A DNA stretch of 7,520 nt, from positions 1 to 7,520 of the forward strand of contig MHUS01000020.1 in NCBI GenBank assembly GCA_001823505.1. The letters are read 5' to 3'. The translations under genes and the position numbers were made by a program. Shown piece by piece: positions 1-5,834 of the stretch. This DNA is from Candidatus Yonathbacteria bacterium RIFCSPHIGHO2_01_FULL_51_10. Lineage in GTDB: Bacteria; Patescibacteriota; Minisyncoccia; Phycocordibacterales; UBA1539_B. The notes below the pieces were generated by a model. The model ran no database searches and was not told the DNA's origin. It saw only the letters and a program-made list of their open reading frames with translations. How positions within the stretch are numbered: position 1 is the stretch's first letter; every line of letters starts with the position of its first letter.

Positions 1-82
1 TGGTTACTTAACGTGTAATGGTATACCGCTACAGTATCCCACGGGGATGTTGCGTTTCAGGGTAGAATTCAGGGGGAAATGC

Positions 83-111
83 TTGACGCAATAGTAAAAA
101 AGTGCTAAAAC
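83..111 (+). promoter_or_regulatory. Sigma-70-type promoter for the sigma4/HARE regulator gene
   Basis: TTGACG (83-88) matches five of six -35 consensus bases. A 17-nt spacer ends in TGC, an extended -10 element, followed by TAAAAC (106-111), which matches four of six -10 bases. Transcription would start near 118, leaving a leader of about 50 nt before the ATG at 168. There is no Shine-Dalgarno sequence next to that ATG. The call rests on motif match and position only. Confidence 0.5.
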
Positions 112-167
112 TAACATACTACTCTTTTAATCAATAATGACGGGGCAAAACCCACGATATAACGATT

Positions 168-1199
168 ATGGCAACCATCACTTTTAATCCCAAGCAGGTC
201 ACCAAACGCCTGCTTGCCGTTCTCTCGGATCGTGCCCGTGATGTGGTGGTCAGTCGCTTTGGACTCGGTACGGATACCGAGCGCAAGACGCTCGAGGCTA
301 TCGGGGCAAAATACAAGATCACGCGTGAGCGCGTGCGCCAGATCGAGAATTACGCGATCGCGAGCATCAAGAAATCCGATGTGTATCACAAGGAGGCGGT
401 TGTCATGGAGGAGCTCCGTGAGCATATCGTTGCCCTTGGTGGCATTGTGTGTGAGGATGGCCTTCTCACCTATCTTTCTCCCAACGAAAGCGTTCAGAAC
501 CACATCAACTTTCTGTTGGTATTGGGAGACTTTTTCCGCCGTGAAAAAGAAGATGAGCATTTCAAGCACCGTTGGATCGTGGACGAGGCGGTCGCCAAGC
601 AGGTACACGAATCGCTCCACAAGCTCTACGATGGTCTTTCTCATGACGACTTAGTTCCGGAAGGAGAGATGGTGGCTTCATTCCTCGAATATCTCAAAGG
701 CATTTCAGAACAGTATAAAAACGAAGAGATCATCAAGCGCTGGCTGTCGATCTCAAAGGCGATCAAGAGCAATCCCTTGGGCGAATGGGGTGTCGCATCC
801 TCTCCCAATGTTTCGGCTCGCGGCATCCGCGACTACGCATTCCTCGTGATCCGCCGCCACGGGTCACCCATGCACTTCACGGAGGTTGCCAAGGCGATCC
901 TCGAAGTATTCGGCAAGAAGGCGCACACGGCAACTTGCCACAACGAGCTTATTAAGGATTCTCGTTTCGTGCTTGTGGGTCGCGGACTCTACGCGCTTAC
1001 CGAATGGGGATACGAGAAAGGGGTGGTTCGCGATGTGATCAAAAAGATCCTCAAGAAAGAAGGACCGCTTACCAAGGATCAGGTGGTGGATAAGGTTCTC
1101 AAGGAACGCCACGTCAAAGAGAATACCATTTTAGTGAACCTCCAAAATCCCTCGTTTTTTAAGCGAGACACCAAGGGGCGATACGCTGCGGTGGCGTAA
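168..1199 (+). CDS. Sigma-70 region 4 / HARE-HTH domain transcription regulator
   Basis: This 343-residue cytoplasmic protein is a likely transcription regulator. Residues about 15-70 are a sigma-70 region 4 helix-turn-helix: LSDRARDVVVSRFGL, then a recognition segment with ITRERVRQIE (51-60), the signature that contacts -35 DNA in primary sigma factors. No region 2 or 3 is present, so it cannot melt a -10 element like a full sigma factor. Residues about 216-283 look like a HARE-HTH winged helix, as in RNA polymerase delta: MHFTEVAKAI, then FVLVGRGLYALTEWG. A second winged-helix-like segment (about 285-342) ends in FFKRDTKGRYAAV. The middle (75-210) is helical, charged and unrecognised. The ATG at 168 fits because region 4 begins about 14 residues in and an upstream promoter exists. 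The gene is a single unit closed by a strong terminator. Domain calls are motif recognition. Binding to RNA polymerase or promoter DNA is inferred, and no target is evident. Confidence 0.85.
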   Translation: MATITFNPKQVTKRLLAVLSDRARDVVVSRFGLGTDTERKTLEAIGAKYKITRERVRQIENYAIASIKKSDVYHKEAVVMEELREHIVALGGIVCEDGLLTYLSPNESVQNHINFLLVLGDFFRREKEDEHFKHRWIVDEAVAKQVHESLHKLYDGLSHDDLVPEGEMVASFLEYLKGISEQYKNEEIIKRWLSISKAIKSNPLGEWGVASSPNVSARGIRDYAFLVIRRHGSPMHFTEVAKAILEVFGKKAHTATCHNELIKDSRFVLVGRGLYALTEWGYEKGVVRDVIKKILKKEGPLTKDQVVDKVLKERHVKENTILVNLQNPSFFKRDTKGRYAAVA

Positions 1200-1235
1200 G
1201 AAGAAAAAATCCCCCAAAGGGGATTTTTTCTTCTT
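1198..1235 (+). terminator. Strong intrinsic terminator, 17-bp perfect stem
   Basis: The arms 1198-1214 and 1219-1235 are exact reverse complements, with a 4-nt CAAA loop. The core is CCCC/GGGG flanked by an A-tract (1204-1209) and a T-tract (1224-1229), so the hairpin could work in either direction. The last two bases of the upstream TAA stop codon are part of the stem. It separates the regulator gene from the envelope gene string. Confidence 0.93.
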
Positions 1236-1247
1236 GCAAATGTGAGG

Positions 1248-1253
1248 TATGAT
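1248..1253 (+). promoter_or_regulatory. Candidate -10 element (TATGAT) for a leaderless transcript
   Basis: TATGAT matches five of six -10 consensus bases. It is preceded by GAGG and lies 6 nt before the ATG at 1260, so transcription would begin at or next to that ATG and give a leaderless mRNA. No good -35 lies 17 nt upstream; that position falls in the T-tract of the terminator (TTTTTC, 1225-1230). Position directly after a strong terminator requires some promoter here, which supports the call. Confidence 0.45.
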
Positions 1254-1259
1254 TACGAC

Positions 1260-2507
1260 ATGACGGACAGCACACTTTCTTCTTTTGGCTTTGGCGAAAT
1301 GATCCAAGGCCAGGTAGCCATTTTTTCGTTCCTATTTTCTACAATGCTCTACTGGGGGCCGTTCGTCCTGGGGTATTTTGGCTGGAAGATGTGGCTCTAC
1401 TACCGCCGCGCCGAGTGGGTTTCCAAAATGGACTGGGTGATGCTCGAGGTGCGTGTTCCCAAGGAAGTGAATAAAACACCGCTGGCCATGGAGGTGGTGC
1501 TTTCGTCGCTCTATCAGTCAAGTCGTGGCGTGTGGTGGGATTGGTACTGGAAAGGACGAGTACGAGATTACTTCACGCTTGAGATGGTTTCAATTGAGGG
1601 GGCCGTTAGATTTTTCATTAGAACAGCTAAAGTGTACAAGAATCTCATTGAGGCGGCGGTCTATGCGCAGTATCCCGATGTTGAGATCCATGAAGTGCCC
1701 GACTACACCAAATATGTGGACTATCGCGGCAAGGAGGGTGAGTGGGATCTGTTCGGGGCGGAATTCAAGTTTACGAAACCGGATCCGTACCCGATCAAAA
1801 CATATGTAGACTACGGACTTGATCGAGAGGGGACAAAAGAGATCTTCAAGACAGACCCGCTTTCAAGCGTGGTTGAAGTGCTCGGTTCAATGGGTGCCGG
1901 AGAGCAGTTCTGGCTCCAGATCAATGTTCAGGTCGCCGATGATCGCTTCCACTCGCATGGGACATGGTTTGGCAAGCATGACTGGAGAAAGGAGGGGGAG
2001 GCGCTCATCAAGAAACTTTCCAAGATCGACGAAAAACCCCCTGAAGGGACGTTTGCCATGCCGATGTTTAAGCTGACCGAGGGCGAACGGGAAGTGATCA
2101 AAGCAGTTGAGCGGAGTATTTCTAAAATGGGATTTGACTGTGGGATCCGTGCGATCTACTTGGCAAAGCGAGATCAATTCCGTGGCAGTAGCATAAAGGC
2201 ACTCCTGGGGATCTTGCGCGTCTTTAATACGAGACACCTCAACGGGTTTGCTCCGACACACAGCACGGGCTTTGATTTTCCGTGGCAGGACTGGAATCAG
2301 ACCCGCGCGACACACTTAAAAGAACACATGTTCCATGCGTACAAGCGTCGCTCGTATTTTTATCCACCGCACAAAAGTACCCCGATCACGCTCAACTCAG
2401 AGGAACTTGCCACGATATTTCACTTCCCGGGAAGTGTTACCACGACGCCGACCTTTGGCCGCGTAGAGTCCAAGAAGGGGGAGCCGCCCGTTAACTTGCC
2501 TCGATAG
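1260..2507 (+). CDS. Membrane-anchored protein resembling the N-terminal part of CPR type IV secretion-type ATPases
   Basis: This 415-residue protein has one or two hydrophobic segments at about 18-48, followed by the basic stretch LYYRRAEWV, so the bulk is probably cytoplasmic. The body has a mixed alpha/beta pattern, with MLEVRVPKEV (61-70), a Trp-rich VWWDWYWKGR (91-100) and a segment around YPDVEIHEVPDY (138-149). I associate this with a CPR family possibly named DUF8128, found beside or fused to conjugation-type ATPases; the name is from memory. The C-terminus, SEELATIFHFPG then FGRVESKKGEPPVNLP, resembles the linker that precedes the P-loop ATPase domain in VirB4/VirD4/HerA-like proteins. 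The protein stops there and has no Walker motif. A GTG at 1242 would add six residues; I prefer ATG 1260 because of the -10 element at 1248-1253. mltG starts 1 nt after the stop. A role as a secretion or pilus-assembly partner is inference. Confidence 0.65.
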   Translation: MTDSTLSSFGFGEMIQGQVAIFSFLFSTMLYWGPFVLGYFGWKMWLYYRRAEWVSKMDWVMLEVRVPKEVNKTPLAMEVVLSSLYQSSRGVWWDWYWKGRVRDYFTLEMVSIEGAVRFFIRTAKVYKNLIEAAVYAQYPDVEIHEVPDYTKYVDYRGKEGEWDLFGAEFKFTKPDPYPIKTYVDYGLDREGTKEIFKTDPLSSVVEVLGSMGAGEQFWLQINVQVADDRFHSHGTWFGKHDWRKEGEALIKKLSKIDEKPPEGTFAMPMFKLTEGEREVIKAVERSISKMGFDCGIRAIYLAKRDQFRGSSIKALLGILRVFNTRHLNGFAPTHSTGFDFPWQDWNQTRATHLKEHMFHAYKRRSYFYPPHKSTPITLNSEELATIFHFPGSVTTTPTFGRVESKKGEPPVNLPR

Positions 2508-2508
2508 T

Positions 2509-3525
2509 ATGGGAGAATTCGATACACGAGCCACAATAAAAAGTGGCATGGAAAAGTTGCTGGCATGGGGGAAAGTCTCGCGGAGACCTCTCGCTTTGGG
2601 TCTTGTGGGGGTCCTCTGTATTACGATCGGCGGCCTTGCGACATTTCCGCCATTACCTTTTCCGTCAGGTGTAGTGGTGACCCTTTCTGATGGAGTTTCT
2701 CTTGAGGGGGCAGTGCGGACCCTGCGTGCGTCTGGGGTAGTGCGCTCAAGCGCGCTCCTTGAAACATACGTGGTGCTTCTTGGTGGCGAGCACCGCATCA
2801 AGGCCGGTGAGTATTTGTTTTCGGATCCGGAAACTCCATACGCCATCGCATCCAGGATCATCAACGGCGAGTACGGGTTTTCTCAGGTGTCAGTTACTAT
2901 TCCCGAAGGATCTTCTCGTGAGGATATTGTACGCATTGTTTCCACGAAGACTTCCTCGGCGTTTGACGGCGAGGAATTTCTGCGTCTTACTTCTGACAAA
3001 GAGGGATACTTGTTTCCGGATACGTACTTCGTGATGAAGAATGTGCAGGCCGAGACCGTTGCTCTGCGCATGGAGGAGAATTTTAAACGCAAGATCGCAA
3101 GCAGGGAATCTGAGATCACCGCATCAGGAAAGTCACTTCACGACATCCTCACCATGGCCTCGATCATTGAGGCGGAGGCGACGACTCCGGAGGACCGCCG
3201 TCTCGTCTCAGGAATTCTTTGGCATCGCATTGCACTCGGCATGCCGCTTCAGGTAGACGCGGCCTTCGTGGCGGTCAATGGCAAGACAACATTTGAGCTC
3301 ACCCTAGACGATCTCAAGATCGATTCTCCCTACAATACGTACCGTTTCAAGGGACTCCCGCCGGGACCCATCAACAATCCGGGGCTTGATGCCATTGATG
3401 CCGCGCTTCAGCCGACCACCTCTGCGTATCTGTACTATCTCTCAGACAACAGCGGCGTCATGCATTACGCACGCACGTTTGACGAACACCGCGCCAACAA
3501 ACAGCGCTATCTTGTGAAGGCATGA
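2509..3525 (+). CDS. mltG: MltG, endolytic peptidoglycan transglycosylase (YceG-like)
   Basis: MltG is a membrane-anchored lytic transglycosylase that cleaves nascent glycan strands inside the chain, releasing 1,6-anhydro-MurNAc ends and helping set strand length. The 338 residues match the family size. Residues about 27-47 form one transmembrane helix after the basic KVSRR, giving an extracytoplasmic body. Residues about 55-125 are the LysM-like N-terminal part. The catalytic domain shows IPEGSSREDIV (131-141), EGYLFPDTY (165-173) and LTMASIIEAEA (214-224), whose Glu221 aligns with the E. coli catalytic Glu218. It also has SPYNTYRFKGLPPGPINNPG (273-292), the most diagnostic block of the family. 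Start ATG 2509 lies 1 nt after the upstream stop and has no clear ribosome binding site, so translation is probably coupled. The stop overlaps the murC start by 4 nt (ATGA). Pairing with murC places cell-wall synthesis and trimming in one transcript. Confidence 0.95.
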   Translation: MGEFDTRATIKSGMEKLLAWGKVSRRPLALGLVGVLCITIGGLATFPPLPFPSGVVVTLSDGVSLEGAVRTLRASGVVRSSALLETYVVLLGGEHRIKAGEYLFSDPETPYAIASRIINGEYGFSQVSVTIPEGSSREDIVRIVSTKTSSAFDGEEFLRLTSDKEGYLFPDTYFVMKNVQAETVALRMEENFKRKIASRESEITASGKSLHDILTMASIIEAEATTPEDRRLVSGILWHRIALGMPLQVDAAFVAVNGKTTFELTLDDLKIDSPYNTYRFKGLPPGPINNPGLDAIDAALQPTTSAYLYYLSDNSGVMHYARTFDEHRANKQRYLVKA

Positions 3526-4940
3526 GTGAACGTTCTGATGGCGTTATGTTGTCAAAATTGCACACCGTGCATCTCATCGGCATTGGGGGGATCGGGGTTT
3601 CGGCGCTCGCACGGTATTTTGTTCATGAAGGTGCTACGGTAAGCGGTAGTGACCGCGCGGCATTTCGTGGGGAGGAAGCGCTCCGCGCACTTGGTGTTGT
3701 GCTTCATGTCGGACACAGCGCTGCCGCGGTTTCAGGAGAGGTGGAAGCAGTGATCTATTCGCCTGCGGTCACGAGTGACAATCCCGAACGAGAAGAAGCC
3801 CGTAGGCGCGGCATTCCCGAATACTCGTACCCTGAAGCCCTGGGCGCCCTTATGGAGAACCATTATGGCGTTGCTGTGTCCGGAACTAATGGCAAGACCA
3901 CGACCACAGCACTTCTCGGGAGGATCCTGGAGGAGGCGGGGAAGGGGCCGACGGTCGTGGTTGGTGGTATTGTTCCGGCTTGGAATGGGAACTTCCTTTT
4001 TGGGAAGGGCGAACTGTTTGTCGCTGAGGGATGCGAGTACCGTCGGCACATGCTCTCACTTAATCCCCGAATGATCGTTCTGACCAATATTGAGGAAGAT
4101 CATCTGGATTATTACAAGGATATTGAAGATATTAAAAACGCCTTTGCCGAGTATGCGCGCAAATTGCCCTCCGATGGGGTGCTTGTGTATAATTCCGACG
4201 ACCAAAATATTGCGAGTTCGTGTCTTAAAGAAACGTCCGCACGCATGGTGAGTTTTTCTCTTACTGATACTGAAAATGTGGATTTTTCTGCCGCAGATAT
4301 ACAGTATGGCGACGGAGAACAGTCCTTCAGTTTGGTTGCTCAGGGGGAATCGTTGGGGAGGATCACCATGTCATTGCCGGGGGACTTTAATCGTGCCAAC
4401 ATCCTTGCCGCTAGCGCAGCGGCGATCACCCTCGGCATACCGTTTGGTGATATCGCGCGAGCCGTGGCGTCATTCTCGGGGGTCGAGCGGCGTTTTGAGC
4501 GTGTGGGGGAATATCGCGGCGCGTCGGTCATTTCTGATTATGCGCATCATCCGACGGCAGTGGGGGGAACTATTGCGGCAGCGCGGGAGCATTTCCCCGG
4601 GCGACGCATCATCGCGGTGTTCCAGCCGCACCAAACAAACCGCACAAAAAATCTTTTCGATGAATTCGTGGATTCTCTCATGGGGGCCGATGAGGTGATC
4701 CTTGCCGAGATCTATCAGGTTGCCGGGCGTGAAGATGAAGATGCGCCGGTGAGTTCACGGGATCTTGTTCAATCAGTCAACACAAAGAAACCCGGGCTTG
4801 CGCGGTATGCGGCAACGCTTGCAGAGGTTGAGGGTATGCTTGCCAAGGAGATGGATCTCGATAGGGCGGTGATTCTTGTTATGGGGGCGGGAGATATTGA
4901 CCATGTAGCCCGAAAGCTCGTTGCGAAATCAAGGGTATGA
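3522..4940 (+). CDS. murC: MurC, UDP-N-acetylmuramate--L-alanine ligase
   Basis: MurC is the cytoplasmic ATP-dependent ligase that adds L-alanine to UDP-MurNAc, the first peptide step of peptidoglycan precursor synthesis. The 472 residues cover all three Mur ligase domains. The N-terminal Rossmann-like domain has HLIGIGGIGVSALA (17-30). The central ATPase domain has SGTNGKTTTT (120-129), VAEGCEYRRHM (167-177) and LTNIEEDHLDYY (187-198). The C-terminal domain has DYAHHPTAV (339-347), FQPHQTNRT (367-375), AGRED (401-405) and VMGAGDID (453-460). DYAHHPTAV and the PHxxxRT block indicate MurC rather than MurD, MurE or MurF. Two variations stand out: the P-loop reads GTNGKTT where most MurC have GTHGKTT, and the usual ADESD-like segment reads EGCEYRR. 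I recall both from CPR MurC proteins. Start ATG 3522 overlaps the mltG stop; an internal ATG at 3546 is the alternative and would remove the first eight residues. Confidence 0.95.
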   Translation: MSERSDGVMLSKLHTVHLIGIGGIGVSALARYFVHEGATVSGSDRAAFRGEEALRALGVVLHVGHSAAAVSGEVEAVIYSPAVTSDNPEREEARRRGIPEYSYPEALGALMENHYGVAVSGTNGKTTTTALLGRILEEAGKGPTVVVGGIVPAWNGNFLFGKGELFVAEGCEYRRHMLSLNPRMIVLTNIEEDHLDYYKDIEDIKNAFAEYARKLPSDGVLVYNSDDQNIASSCLKETSARMVSFSLTDTENVDFSAADIQYGDGEQSFSLVAQGESLGRITMSLPGDFNRANILAASAAAITLGIPFGDIARAVASFSGVERRFERVGEYRGASVISDYAHHPTAVGGTIAAAREHFPGRRIIAVFQPHQTNRTKNLFDEFVDSLMGADEVILAEIYQVAGREDEDAPVSSRDLVQSVNTKKPGLARYAATLAEVEGMLAKEMDLDRAVILVMGAGDIDHVARKLVAKSRV

Positions 4941-4941
4941 T
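4936..4941 (+). promoter_or_regulatory. Candidate -10 element (TATGAT) overlapping the murC stop codon
   Basis: GGTATGAT repeats the sequence seen at 1246-1253. The TGA inside it (4938-4940) is the murC stop codon. Transcription would begin near 4948-4951, giving the pilin gene its own short-leader transcript. No credible -35 lies 15-19 nt upstream, so the call rests on the -10 match and its recurrence. Confidence 0.4.
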
Positions 4942-4973
4942 ACACTAAAGATGCCCCATTCGTGTATTACTAT

Positions 4974-5834
4974 ATGATGCGATCTATTTTAAAAAAAGGG
5001 TTTACCCTCGTAGAGGTCCTTGTGGTGGTTGGCATTTTGGCGATTCTTGCTGCTGTCATTTTTGCTGCGGTAGGAAATGCCCGCACACAAGCACGAGACG
5101 TGGTACGCATCTCGCAACTCAATGATATAAGTGGCGCGCTGACCTTGTACTACCTTGATAACAAGAAATATCCCCAAGTGGGACAATCTTGCTATCAGGT
5201 GAATAATGATGGAGATCCCGCAACTCCTTTAGACGATGATGACCCGGTAGCTCAGCAATCATCACAACTCTCCGATCAAGAGTGCCAAGCATGGGGGTAT
5301 CAACAAGCATACCAAAATGCTTCCGACGGCACTTTTGGGTGTAGCGGAGACGGAACTGAAGATACAGAACGGTGTGGTTGGGGTGGCAACATCGACATAT
5401 CTCCGTCTGAAGTTTACTCTCTTAACTCTGATGGGACGTGCCCTTTACATGGCGATCCTGCTACGAAATTAAGCATAATAACGGGCGGGAATCCAACGAT
5501 TGACTATTCTTGGCCATCATCTCTACCTACAAAAACTTACATTGGTGACTTTCTGGACAATACCTCATTCGTTATTGGAACACTTTTCAGTCAAGGGTAC
5601 CTCAATCGAAGTACGGAGATGCCGCATGCTTGTTACTATGCCGTAGACGGGACCGAGAATCTTGATGACGGAGATCACCAGGCGCCATGGGGAGGCAGGG
5701 TGAAATCATATTTGCTTTTTTGCAACCTTGAAACAATGACCGAACAAGAGAAAAACGATGGAGGGTTTAATGATTCGCTGTATGAGGTATACTCTCCCGG
5801 ATCACGAAAGTTTTGTGTCACAAGTTCCAACTAG
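4974..5834 (+). CDS. Type IV pilin / GspG-like pseudopilin with prepilin leader
   Basis: This is an exported pilin-type subunit of 286 residues. It has a class III prepilin leader, LKKGFTLVE: prepilin peptidase would cut between Gly9 and Phe10, and Glu14 is the conserved Glu at mature position 5. Hydrophobic residues 10-33 form the membrane and assembly helix. NARTQARDVVRISQLNDISG then LTLYYLDNKKYP (35-66) matches the GspG/pseudopilin helix pattern. The rest (67-286) is not recognised. It is Asp/Asn-rich, includes DPATPLDDDDP (81-91), repeats GDPAT at 80-84 and 160-164, and has eight cysteines (73, 104, 123, 134, 156, 220, 250, 281), all in the exported part and possibly disulfide-paired. At about 290 residues it is much longer than a typical GspG. 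Starts at GTG 4962 or ATG 4977 are possible; none has a ribosome binding site. No pilus ATPase or platform gene lies in the window. The 3' end overlaps mnmA. Function as a minor pilin or surface pilus subunit is inferred. Confidence 0.85.
   Translation: MMRSILKKGFTLVEVLVVVGILAILAAVIFAAVGNARTQARDVVRISQLNDISGALTLYYLDNKKYPQVGQSCYQVNNDGDPATPLDDDDPVAQQSSQLSDQECQAWGYQQAYQNASDGTFGCSGDGTEDTERCGWGGNIDISPSEVYSLNSDGTCPLHGDPATKLSIITGGNPTIDYSWPSSLPTKTYIGDFLDNTSFVIGTLFSQGYLNRSTEMPHACYYAVDGTENLDDGDHQAPWGGRVKSYLLFCNLETMTEQEKNDGGFNDSLYEVYSPGSRKFCVTSSN
5760..5765 (+). promoter_or_regulatory. Shine-Dalgarno-like GGAGGG inside the pilin gene
   Basis: GGAGGG lies 4 nt before an ATG at 5770 that is in the mnmA frame. 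It is the best ribosome-binding-site match I noticed in the window. Using this start would give mnmA 15 extra residues and a 65-nt overlap with the pilin gene. It may be coincidental because the same bases encode Gly-Gly of the pilin. Confidence 0.3.

Noticed and set aside
20..27. GGTATACC palindrome as a possible operator
   Set aside because: An isolated 8-bp palindrome upstream of the promoter is too short to support an operator call.
2..94. Frame open from the window start to a TAG at 92-94, possibly the tail of an upstream gene
   Set aside because: Thirty codons with no recognisable protein pattern, and the end overlaps the -35 element of the next gene. Nothing in the window can confirm it.
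4..117. Minus-strand 37-codon frame starting MLVLALFYYCVKHF
   Set aside because: Short, no ribosome binding site, no recognisable product, and it overlaps the promoter region. Chance is the simplest explanation.
137..187. Sixteen-codon frame from ATG 137 overlapping the start of the regulator gene
   Set aside because: No ribosome binding site and no distinctive peptide; a short ATG frame is expected by chance.
111..644. Long minus-strand frame (177 codons) opposite the sigma4/HARE gene
   Set aside because: It lies antisense to a gene with clear sigma region 4 and HARE motifs, and its translation shows no family pattern.
1887..2315. Minus-strand frame of 142 codons opposite the membrane protein gene
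   Set aside because: Antisense to a continuous conserved-looking + strand gene, with no recognisable motifs.
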